Shown: one piece after another, positions 56,768 to 64,000 of the stretch
How positions within the stretch are numbered: position 1 is the first letter of the stretch
Layout of the letters: each line of letters begins with the position of its first letter
From: Methylosinus sp. PW1
GTDB taxonomy: Bacteria > Pseudomonadota > Alphaproteobacteria > Rhizobiales > Beijerinckiaceae
Assembly (NCBI RefSeq): GCF_000745215.1
Contig: NZ_JQNK01000009.1
Coordinates: forward strand, 2,851,001-2,915,000
Direction of reading: 5' to 3'
DNA: 64,000 nt
Notes under the pieces: generated by a model
The model's database searches: none
Told to the model about the DNA's origin: nothing
What the model saw: the letters and a program-made list of their open reading frames with translations, nothing else
Position numbers and translations under genes: made by a program

Positions 56768-58309
56768 ATGTTCGTACGCAGAGACCTGTTGAAAGCCTCC
56801 TTGACCGCGCTCGCCGGCGGAATCTCCGGCGGCCGCGCTTTCGCCCAATCGGCTTCGCCGGCCCCCCCGCCGCCGGCGCCCGCAATTTTCGGCCGGGAGG
56901 TGGTGATCGAGCTCGCCCGCGCGCTCGCCAAGCGCCCTTTCGCCGCCCCAGCGGCGGAGCTGCGCGAGCCTTTCGCCAATCTGAGCTATGAGCAATATGT
57001 CGGCATAAAGACCAAGCCGGGCGCGGCCATATGGAGCGGGGAGAATCGCGGCTTCTCGGTCGAGCCGCTGCATAGGGGATTCATCTTCGGCGCGCCGGTC
57101 GAGCTCTATGTCGTCGAGGACCGGATCGCCAAGCGAGTCGCCTATGACCAGGCGAAATTCGACTATGGCGGTCTGAAGGTCGGCGACAAGCTGCCGGATA
57201 TCGGCTTTTCCGGCTTCCGCATTCTCGCCCCTCAAAGCGCCGGCGCGCCGGACACGGAGCTGGCGCTGTTCCAGGGCGCGAGCTTCTATCGGGCGCTCGC
57301 CCGCGGCCAGACTTTGGGCGTCACCGCCCGCGCCCTCTCCATCCGCACCGCCGATCCGCGCGGCGAGGAGTTCCCCGTCTTCCGCAGCTTCTGGATCGAG
57401 AAGCCGTCGCTCGCAGGCAACGCCCTCGTCATTCACGCACTGCTCGATTCGCAGAGCGTCACGGGCGCCTATCTCTTCACGCTGCGGCCGGGAGAGGCGA
57501 CGATCATCGACGCGGAATTCACGCTGTTCCCGCGCGTCGCCATCGATCATCTGGGGCTCGGCGGCGCGGCTGCGGCCTCGCTGTTCACGCCGCTCGACCA
57601 TCGCCGTTCCGATGATCCACGCCCCTTCGTCGCCGAGACCAATGGGCTGCAAATGCTCACCGGCAAGGACGAATGGCTCTGGCGCCCGGTCTCCAACCGC
57701 GAGACGCTGCAAATCTCGGCCTTTGTCGATTCCAATCCGAAGGGCTTTGGATTTTTGACGCGCGACCGTGACATAGAGACCTATCAGGACGACATACAGC
57801 ATTGGGAGCTGCGTCCCTCGCTGTGGGTGGAGCCGATCGGCGATTGGGGCGAGGGCTCGGTGCAGCTCGTCGAGATTCCCTCCGAATCGGAGGTGAACGC
57901 CAATATCGTGGCCTATTGGCGGCCCAAGCAGCCGCTCGCCGCCGGCAAGGAGGCGACTTTCGCCTATCGGCAGTTCTGGTGCTGGAGCCCGCCGGCGCGT
58001 CCGCCTTTCGCGGTCGCCGTCTCGGCTTTCGGCGGCCGCGCGCCGTCGCCGAAACTGCGCCGCTTTATCGTCCAGTTTGCAGGCGACAATCTCGGCGATC
58101 CCCAACGTGTCGCCAATCTGCGGCCCGTCTTGACGACATCGCCCGGATCGGCGACGAACATTCGCATCTATCCTAATCCGAAGGCGAAGACATGCCGCGT
58201 CGTCTTCGACGTCGATCCTGCCGGCGAGACCTTTTGCGAGCTGCGCCTCGTCCTCCATTCGGGCGACGAGCCGATCAGCGAAACCTGGCTCTATAGATGG
58301 ACGGTGTAG
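56768..58309 (+). CDS. opgG: Periplasmic glucan biosynthesis protein (OpgG/OpgD family)
   Basis: 513 aa. The N-terminus MFVRRDLLKASLTALAGG ending GGRAFAQS is a twin-arginine-like signal peptide, as in OpgD. The mature protein matches the MdoG domain: LSYEQYVGIKTKPGAAIW, RGFIFGAPVELYVVED, a GFSGFRI segment, ETNGLQMLTGKDEWLWRPVSNRETLQISAF, and HWELRPSLWVEPIGDWGEGSVQLVEIP with QFWCWSP. Acts on osmoregulated periplasmic glucans after export. The start at 56768 gives the signal peptide. It overlaps opgH by 13 bp. Confidence 0.95.
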   Translation: MFVRRDLLKASLTALAGGISGGRAFAQSASPAPPPPAPAIFGREVVIELARALAKRPFAAPAAELREPFANLSYEQYVGIKTKPGAAIWSGENRGFSVEPLHRGFIFGAPVELYVVEDRIAKRVAYDQAKFDYGGLKVGDKLPDIGFSGFRILAPQSAGAPDTELALFQGASFYRALARGQTLGVTARALSIRTADPRGEEFPVFRSFWIEKPSLAGNALVIHALLDSQSVTGAYLFTLRPGEATIIDAEFTLFPRVAIDHLGLGGAAAASLFTPLDHRRSDDPRPFVAETNGLQMLTGKDEWLWRPVSNRETLQISAFVDSNPKGFGFLTRDRDIETYQDDIQHWELRPSLWVEPIGDWGEGSVQLVEIPSESEVNANIVAYWRPKQPLAAGKEATFAYRQFWCWSPPARPPFAVAVSAFGGRAPSPKLRRFIVQFAGDNLGDPQRVANLRPVLTTSPGSATNIRIYPNPKAKTCRVVFDVDPAGETFCELRLVLHSGDEPISETWLYRWTV

Positions 58310-60531
58310 CTCTCTCTCTCGTCGAACCCATTCCGCCGGACGCCGTCGCGCCGACGCCGCCCGTCGATCCCGCCGCCGCGCCGCCCATGCCGGCGGAGCG
58401 CCGGCTCGAGATGCCGACGCAATCCTTCTGGCGCTTCAAGGCGAAGGAGCGTCGCCGGCGCTTGGCGCCGAAGCTCTGGCGCACGCCTTGGATCTCGCGC
58501 TTCGTCACCTTCGGCGGCGGCCTCGCGCTCACCGCCTATGGCGGCTACGAGATGTACCGCGTCATCGACGTCGGCGGCGTCACCACGCTGAAATGGGCGC
58601 TGCTCGCGCTCTTCGTGCTGAATTTCTCCTGGATCGCGCTCTCCTTCGCCAGCGCCGTCGTCGGCTTCGTCGCGCTGCTGTTCGCGCGCCGGCCGCCGCC
58701 GCCGCCGGAAACGCTCACAGCGCGCACCGCCGTCGTCATGCCCATCTACAATGAGGCGCCGAGCCGCGTCTTCGGCGCGCTGCAGGCCATATTTCAGGAT
58801 GTGGAGGCGACCGGCCTCGGCGCGCATTTCGACTGGTTCTTCCTCTCCGACACCACCAATCCCGATATTTGGATCGCCGAGGAGCGCGCCTTCGCCGCCA
58901 TGCGCCGCAGGCTGGGGCCGCAGGCGCGCGTCTATTATCGCCGCCGCGAGAAGAATATCAGCCGCAAGGCCGGCAATATCGCCGATTTCGTCACCCGCTG
59001 GGGCGGCGCCTATGAGCATATGGTGGTGCTCGACGCCGACAGCCTGATGGCCGGCGACGCCATCGTGCGCCTCGCCGCCGCGATGGAGGCCGACCCGGAC
59101 GCCGGCATCATCCAGACGCTGCCGCTCATCATCAATCGCAACACGCTGTTCGCGCGCGTGCAGCAATTCGCGGCGCGCATCTATGGTCCCGTCATCGCCG
59201 CCGGCCTCGCGCAATGGATGGGCCGCGACGGCAATTATTGGGGCCATAACGCCATCATTCGCACAGATGCTTTCGCGCATCATTGCGGCCTGCCCGATCT
59301 CAAGGGCCGTCCGCCCTTCGGCGGGCATATTCTCAGCCATGATTTCGTCGAGGCGGCGCTCATTCGCCGCGCCGGCTACTCCGTCTATATGATGCCGACT
59401 CTCGGCGGCTCCTTCGAGGAGAGCCCGCCCTCGCTGATCGATCTCTCCATCCGCGATCGTCGCTGGTGCCAGGGCAATCTGCAGCATTCGCGCATTCTCG
59501 GGGCGCGCGGCTTCCATTGGGCGACGCGGCAGCATTTCCTCACCGGAATCTTCGGCTATCTCACCTCGCCGCTATGGCTCTGCCAGCTCTTGGTCGGCAT
59601 CGCGCTCGTCTTTCAGGCGAGCTATTTCCGGCCGGAATATTTCACCGCGAAATTCACGCTCTTCCCGGTGTGGCCGCGCTTCGACGCGGAGCGCTCGCTG
59701 GCGCTGTTCGCGCTCACAATGGCGATATTGCTGGCGCCGAAATTCTTCGGCCTCATTCTCGCGATGATCGATCGCGAGACGCGGCGCGGCTCCGGCGGCA
59801 TTGTCATGCTGCTGGTCTCGACTCTGTTCGAGGTGCTGATGTCGGCGCTGCTCGCGCCGATCATGATGCTGATCCAGACGGGCCACGTCTTCCACATTCT
59901 GTTCGGCTTCGACACCGGCTGGGATCCGCAGCGGCGCGACGACGGCTCGGTTCCCTTCAACGCCATCGTGCGCCGCCATCAATGGCATGTGGCGCTCGGC
60001 GCGCTGACCTTGATCGCCGGCCTGATGATCTCGCCTTCGCTCGTCGCCTGGATGTCGCCGACCATCGCCGGCCTGATATTGGCGATCGGCATCTCCTATA
60101 TCACCGGCCAGCGCTGGCTCGGCCTCGTGTTCCGCCGCGCCGGCGTGCTGGTGACGCCGGAGGAGACGACGACGCCCAAGATCGCGCGCAAGGGCCGCGC
60201 GCTGCATCGCCTGCTGGCGCGCGCCGGACAGGATGAGGAGAATTGCCTCGTCGCCATCCATGGCGATCCCGAGCTGCGTGCGCTGCACGAGGCCTGGCTG
60301 CCGGCGCGCCCGCCGCGCAAGCGCGGAATGGTTTCCGCCGATCGCGCTTTGGCGGAGGCCAAGCTCGCCGATGCGGAAGCGCTCGAGGATGCGGTCGAAT
60401 GGCTCAATCGCGGCGAGCGGCTGGTCGTGCTCGGCGACCGCGCTCTGCTCGGCATGCTCGCGCGCCTGCCGCGCCGCGCCGAGAAGGAAGAGGCCGCGGC
60501 GCAAGAGGATGCGACGCGGCTCGCGAGCTGA
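58297..60531 (+). CDS. opgH: Glucans biosynthesis glucosyltransferase H
   Basis: 744 aa, inner-membrane GT2 enzyme making the beta-1,2-glucan backbone from UDP-glucose. A Pro/Ala-rich cytoplasmic N-terminus, two membrane helices (about 70-90 and 100-130), then the GT-A domain with AVVMPIYNEAPSRVFG, FFLSDTTNP, VLDADSLMAGD (DxD), GHILSHDFVEAA (catalytic Asp) and RDRRWCQGN, and a C-terminal membrane block of about six helices. Co-transcribed with opgG through the overlap. Ends four bases before the convergent TonB receptor gene. Confidence 0.96.
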   Translation: MDGVALSLVEPIPPDAVAPTPPVDPAAAPPMPAERRLEMPTQSFWRFKAKERRRRLAPKLWRTPWISRFVTFGGGLALTAYGGYEMYRVIDVGGVTTLKWALLALFVLNFSWIALSFASAVVGFVALLFARRPPPPPETLTARTAVVMPIYNEAPSRVFGALQAIFQDVEATGLGAHFDWFFLSDTTNPDIWIAEERAFAAMRRRLGPQARVYYRRREKNISRKAGNIADFVTRWGGAYEHMVVLDADSLMAGDAIVRLAAAMEADPDAGIIQTLPLIINRNTLFARVQQFAARIYGPVIAAGLAQWMGRDGNYWGHNAIIRTDAFAHHCGLPDLKGRPPFGGHILSHDFVEAALIRRAGYSVYMMPTLGGSFEESPPSLIDLSIRDRRWCQGNLQHSRILGARGFHWATRQHFLTGIFGYLTSPLWLCQLLVGIALVFQASYFRPEYFTAKFTLFPVWPRFDAERSLALFALTMAILLAPKFFGLILAMIDRETRRGSGGIVMLLVSTLFEVLMSALLAPIMMLIQTGHVFHILFGFDTGWDPQRRDDGSVPFNAIVRRHQWHVALGALTLIAGLMISPSLVAWMSPTIAGLILAIGISYITGQRWLGLVFRRAGVLVTPEETTTPKIARKGRALHRLLARAGQDEENCLVAIHGDPELRALHEAWLPARPPRKRGMVSADRALAEAKLADAEALEDAVEWLNRGERLVVLGDRALLGMLARLPRRAEKEEAAAQEDATRLAS

Positions 60532-60534
60532 GCG

Positions 60535-63045
60535 TCAGAACTTCAGCGACGCGCGCACGTAGTAGTAGCCGCCATTGACGCCGAAGGGAGAGAAGGTCGG
60601 GAAGATCGCGGCGCCGAGACTGCGCGTCCAGGGCAGGGTCTGATCGGGCCGCACGCCGAAGAGATTGTTGCCGCCGATCGCCGCGCGCAGGCCCGAGCCG
60701 AAATCATAGGCGATCTCGCCGTCCGTGATGAATTTCGGCGTGATGACATTGGTGTAGAAGGGCGCGCTGCCGGTGAGCGGCGAGGCGACGACCGAGCTGA
60801 CATTGCCATATTGCGTGAAGTGCAGCGAGAAGGTCCAGGCGTCATAGCTGTAGGACCCGCCGAATATGACCTTGGTTCGTGGCGTGAGATCGGTGATGTT
60901 CGATCGCGCCGCGGCGTTGAGCAGCGGCGCGCCGTTGAAGGCCGCCGGCGACTGCGCGACGGAGAGGATCGTCGTCTCGAGGAAGCTCGCCGCGGCGTCG
61001 AAGCGCAGCGCGCCATAGGGTCCGAGATCATAGGCGTAATCTGCCTTCACATCGACGCCGCGCGTGCGTGTGAAGGCGCCGTTGACGAAGAAGCTGACGA
61101 CGCCCGTCGCGCCCGCCTGCAACGTATTTCCGCTCGCGGCGATGGCGGCGAGCGCGGAGGGGCCGGTGAGGCTGCCGGTCGCGACGATGCGATCACGTAG
61201 GTCGATCTGATAGGCGTCGACCGAGACATGCAGATCGCGCAGCGGCTCTGTCACCACGCCGAGGCTGATATTCGTCGATTTTTCCGGCTTGAGCGGCTGC
61301 GCGCCGGCGACGCTCGCCGCGGAAGAATTGGGCGGCAGGACGATATTGGCGGTGGTCGGCGAGACGGTCGTCTGCGAGAAGAACTGCTCTGCGAGCGTGG
61401 GAGCGCGAAAGCCGGTGCTGACCGTGCCGCGCAGCGCGATCGCGGGAGAAATGTCGTAGCGCGTCGAGAGCTTGCCGTTGATCGAGTCGCCGAAGTCGTT
61501 GAACGTCTCGTAGCGGCCCGCGATATCGATCTTCCAGTCCGGCAGCGGCTTGCTGGAGAGGTCCACATAGCCGGCGAAGGATTCGCGGCTGTGATCGCTC
61601 GCATCGGTCGGCCGGATTCCGACCCAGGCGGCAGGGCCGGAGGAATAATAGGAGAAGAAGTCGCCCTGACGAACGGCATAGGTCTCGTGGCGATTCTCCG
61701 CGCCGACGGAGACATTGACGGGCGCGGGCAGGAAGCTCGGCGCGAATTCCTTGCCGAGATCGAGATTGATGGTGCGCAGCGTGCGGAAATATTGGCCGAT
61801 GTAGAATTGCCGCGGCGTCCAGCCGGCGCCGAAGGCTTTGAGCGTGTCGTTGAACAGCGCGACATTGGCGGATTGGTTCAGCCCGACGTCGATCTTGTCG
61901 GAGCCATAGGTCAGGCTGAGATCCCATCGCACATCATCGAAGACCTTGCCCTTGGCGCCGCCGCTCAGCGACCAGTCCTCCTCATGGATCGTCTCGGCCG
62001 GAACGAAGCCGGAAGGGTCGATGATCTTGTTCCCCGCCGTGCCGTTGAGATTGGGCGCGCGATAGTTCTGGAAGGATTCGCCGCGCCGGCCCGCGCCCGT
62101 GCCGAAGAGATAGAGCTGGACGCCATTGTCCAGCTCATATCCGGCGTTGAGGCCGGCCGAGCCGGTGATATAGGCGGGATCGCCGATGATCGCCGAGACA
62201 TTGGGATCGACCCAAGGGTAGGGCGTGCCGGGGCCGACGCGCAGACCGGTTCCGTCCTGCGTGCGATCCGGGCCGGTCTGATTGCTGTGCAGATGCGAGG
62301 TGATGTCGGCGCCGAGCGTCAGAAAGCCCTGGTCGCCGAGCGCGAAGCTCTTGTCCGCCTGCAGATTGCGCGTCAGTCCATTGCCATGCGTGTTGGGATT
62401 GTAGCTCTGCCCATAGGAGCCGACGAGCGCGGAGAGTCCGCCGCCCTCGGAATCGGCTTTCAATATGACGTTGATCACGCCGGCGATGGCGTCGGAGCCA
62501 TATTGGGCGGCGGCGCCGTCCTCGAGAATCTCGACATGATCGACGAGCGCCACGGGAATGAGATCGAGATCGGCGCCGGCCGCGCCCTTGGTGAAGCCGG
62601 TCGAGGACAGATTGGCGGTGCCGTGCCGTCGCTTGCCGTTGACGAGCACGAGCACATGGCTGGCGGTCAGGCCGCGCAGGCGCGGCGAGCGCACCAGATT
62701 GTTGATGTCGCCGCCGACGCCATAGATCGAATAGGACGGATCGAGCCGCTGCAGCGCATCGACGAGATTTGTGCGTCCCGTCGCCTTCAGCCGCTCGCCG
62801 CTCACAACAGTGATCGGCGCCGTGCTCTCGCGCGCCTTGACGCCATAGTCGCGCGTGCCGGTCACGATGACGTCCTCGATTGCCGCCTCACGCGGCTTCT
62901 GCTCGCCGCTGTCCAGGGCGCGCGCCGATGGCGACAGGATCGCCGCCGCCAGCGCCAGCACGCTCGCGCCGAGGCGTTTCGTCATCGGATGCAACGAAGG
63001 CGAGGCGGCGTGAGCGGGGCGGAGGTCGGCGCGAAGGAAAGTCAT
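60535..63045 (-). CDS. TonB-dependent outer-membrane receptor
   Basis: 836 aa. A signal peptide region (MTKRLGASVLALAAAILSPSARA, preceded by 19 residues from the chosen start, which has GAGGAG upstream). The TonB-box-like EDVIVTGTR precedes a plug with VVSGERLKATGRTNLVDAL, SPRLRGLTASHVLVLVNGKRR and VEILEDGAAAQYGSDAIAGVINVILK. A 22-strand barrel follows, ending in the Phe-terminated strand (YYYVRASLKF). Imports a siderophore, vitamin or other large ligand; the substrate cannot be told. No TonB/ExbB or ABC genes are adjacent. Confidence 0.93.
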   Translation of the reverse strand: MTFLRADLRPAHAASPSLHPMTKRLGASVLALAAAILSPSARALDSGEQKPREAAIEDVIVTGTRDYGVKARESTAPITVVSGERLKATGRTNLVDALQRLDPSYSIYGVGGDINNLVRSPRLRGLTASHVLVLVNGKRRHGTANLSSTGFTKGAAGADLDLIPVALVDHVEILEDGAAAQYGSDAIAGVINVILKADSEGGGLSALVGSYGQSYNPNTHGNGLTRNLQADKSFALGDQGFLTLGADITSHLHSNQTGPDRTQDGTGLRVGPGTPYPWVDPNVSAIIGDPAYITGSAGLNAGYELDNGVQLYLFGTGAGRRGESFQNYRAPNLNGTAGNKIIDPSGFVPAETIHEEDWSLSGGAKGKVFDDVRWDLSLTYGSDKIDVGLNQSANVALFNDTLKAFGAGWTPRQFYIGQYFRTLRTINLDLGKEFAPSFLPAPVNVSVGAENRHETYAVRQGDFFSYYSSGPAAWVGIRPTDASDHSRESFAGYVDLSSKPLPDWKIDIAGRYETFNDFGDSINGKLSTRYDISPAIALRGTVSTGFRAPTLAEQFFSQTTVSPTTANIVLPPNSSAASVAGAQPLKPEKSTNISLGVVTEPLRDLHVSVDAYQIDLRDRIVATGSLTGPSALAAIAASGNTLQAGATGVVSFFVNGAFTRTRGVDVKADYAYDLGPYGALRFDAAASFLETTILSVAQSPAAFNGAPLLNAAARSNITDLTPRTKVIFGGSYSYDAWTFSLHFTQYGNVSSVVASPLTGSAPFYTNVITPKFITDGEIAYDFGSGLRAAIGGNNLFGVRPDQTLPWTRSLGAAIFPTFSPFGVNGGYYYVRASLKF

Positions 63046-63480
63046 GGCTATTCTCCTCAGAAAAGAACGAATTGGTATTTCCGCGAACGCGCGAACACTC
63101 GCGCCGGCCGATGTCGATCGACGGCCTTCTGGCTGAATTATCCGTAGCCTAATCGCTGTGCTCGAGCTTCTGCAAGACAAAATTGACAATCAATTCAATG
63201 TCGATAGCGATGTCTGTAGAATTATTCCATTATTATCGAGGATATTCCGAACAGCTATTTCGAATAGGCGATGCTATTCGTCAATTCCGTCTGTCATTTG
63301 CCGTAATACGAGAATTTTCATGCGTCCACAGTCGCAGCGCCTGGAAACGCTGCGTTGCTACCGTGGGAGTCGGAAGCTCAGTCCAGACCGGGGACTCGGA
63401 ACAGAGAAGAAAGTCTCGGCAAGCTCGTCTTCGCGACGAATATCATCGTCACGAATGACGAAATCTGAAAGAGCTGCGCC
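63046..63480. other. 435-bp AT-richer intergenic region upstream of the receptor gene
   Basis: No credible gene. 63170-63320 is clearly AT-rich (TTGACAATCAATTCAATG, AATTATTCCATTATTATCG), unlike its neighbours, and probably contains the receptor promoter and a regulator site, possibly for iron control. I do not see a convincing Fur or RirA box. Confidence 0.4.
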
Positions 63481-64000
63481 TCAGGCCGCTGTCTTGTGGC
63501 GCTCGGCGATCTCGCGATAGACGGCGAGAATGCGCTCGATGTGCCGATCCAAGGTCGGCGGATCGCGCCAATAGGCGGCGTGCGCGCCTGCCGACAGACG
63601 CGCGACCAGCGCGTCATCCTTCATCCGCGTCAGCGCGCCGGCGAGCGATTCGACATTGGCGCTCTCAAACCAGAGGCCGGTCTCGCCATCCGTCACCTCC
63701 TCTCGTCCAGCGCAAACGTCGGAGACGATGACGGGCGTTCCCATCGCCTTCGCCTCCATGACGGTGAGCGGCTGGCCCTCGTACCACAGCGAGGGGAAGA
63801 CCAGCGCCCGCGCGGCGCGCATATGCGCCCGCGCCTCGCTCGGCGGCAGCCAGCCGAGGAAGCGCGCCTGCGGATAGCGCGCGCGCAGCTCATTGGCGAT
63901 CGGCCCATCGCCGATGAAGACCGGCGTGACGCCCGCGCGCGCCGCCGCCTCGGCGAAAAGAAAGGCGCCCTTTTCCGGCGACAGGCGCCCGACGAAGATG
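63481..64000 (-). CDS. GT4-family glycosyltransferase, C-terminal part (cut by window edge)
   Basis: The last 173 or so codons of a GT-B glycosyltransferase; the frame is open through 63999 and continues beyond the window. Visible GT4 motifs are FVGRLSPEKGAFLFAEA, TPVFIGDGPIANELR, ARFLGWLPPSEARAHM and the E-x7-E donor-sugar site in FPSLWYEGQPLTVMEAKAMG. Transfers a nucleotide-activated sugar in surface glycan synthesis; specificity unknown. Ends in a 3' gap shared with the receptor promoter region. Confidence 0.88.
   Translation of the reverse strand, partial: IFVGRLSPEKGAFLFAEAAARAGVTPVFIGDGPIANELRARYPQARFLGWLPPSEARAHMRAARALVFPSLWYEGQPLTVMEAKAMGTPVIVSDVCAGREEVTDGETGLWFESANVESLAGALTRMKDDALVARLSAGAHAAYWRDPPTLDRHIERILAVYREIAERHKTAA

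Noticed and set aside
63158..63520. Plus-strand frames in the gap before the receptor gene
   Set aside because: They have no ribosome site, no recognisable domain, overlap each other and run into the antisense of the glycosyltransferase gene.

Overview
The window is GC-rich chromosomal DNA of an alphaproteobacterium. Several features point to the Hyphomicrobiales (Rhizobiales): the order of the aa3 cytochrome oxidase cluster (coxB-coxA-ctaB-coxF-ctaG-coxC-DUF983-SURF1-thrC), a SigF/NrsF sigma/anti-sigma pair, an IalB-type protein, the HisG-HisZ pair, and palindromic repeats of the TCATCCTGAG...CGAAGGATG type. A Methylocystaceae/Beijerinckiaceae host is plausible, but no methane or methanol oxidation gene lies in the window, so that is only an inference. 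I see no tRNA, rRNA or CRISPR array.

Layout. 1-5350: DUF937 protein, ispH-thrB-rnhA on the plus strand closed by a strong terminator, a DsbD-alpha-like secreted protein, and yqgE. 5358-10989 (minus): a tightly coupled seven-gene operon (ACP, ketosynthase, two hotdog dehydratase halves, SDR reductase, GT21-type and GT2 glycosyltransferases) that looks like a dedicated acyl-chain/glycolipid pathway. 11174-13455: methylmalonyl-CoA mutase small subunit and a secreted protein. 13456-17037: an AT-richer accessory patch with a DUF1796 protein and an FkbM methyltransferase gene cut by an ISAs1-family element (15287-16519) with a 10-bp target duplication; removing the element restores the reading frame exactly. 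17078-24865: L,D-transpeptidase, sigF-nrsF-tlyA-RNA methyltransferase operon, a 40-aa membrane peptide, a D-2-hydroxyacid dehydrogenase and two exported proteins.

25212-34953: cytochrome c oxidase structural and assembly genes, then DUF983, SURF1, thrC, a GNAT acetyltransferase and a GT26 glycosyltransferase. 35303-41095 (minus): hisZ-hisG, a secreted protein, and rpsO-pnp. 41462-46491: AEC transporter, a frameshifted coiled-coil gene, an SSF-type symporter, a rhodanese-ankyrin protein and cobT. 46896-49101: a three-gene ATGA-overlapping operon of unrecognised membrane-anchored, cysteine-containing proteins, the best candidate here for something undescribed. 49508-52467: chemoreceptor and a YqjI-like PadR regulator with its own palindromic operator. 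52621-56501 (minus): glmU and glmS separated by an orphan higA whose 3' end runs into a palindromic repeat. 56768-60531: opgG-opgH for osmoregulated periplasmic glucans. 60535-64000 (minus): a TonB-dependent receptor and the C-terminal part of a GT4 glycosyltransferase cut by the window edge.

Most genes are core metabolism and envelope biogenesis. The accessory signal is concentrated in the 13.5-17 kb patch, the 46.9-49.1 kb operon and the higA insertion between glmU and glmS.
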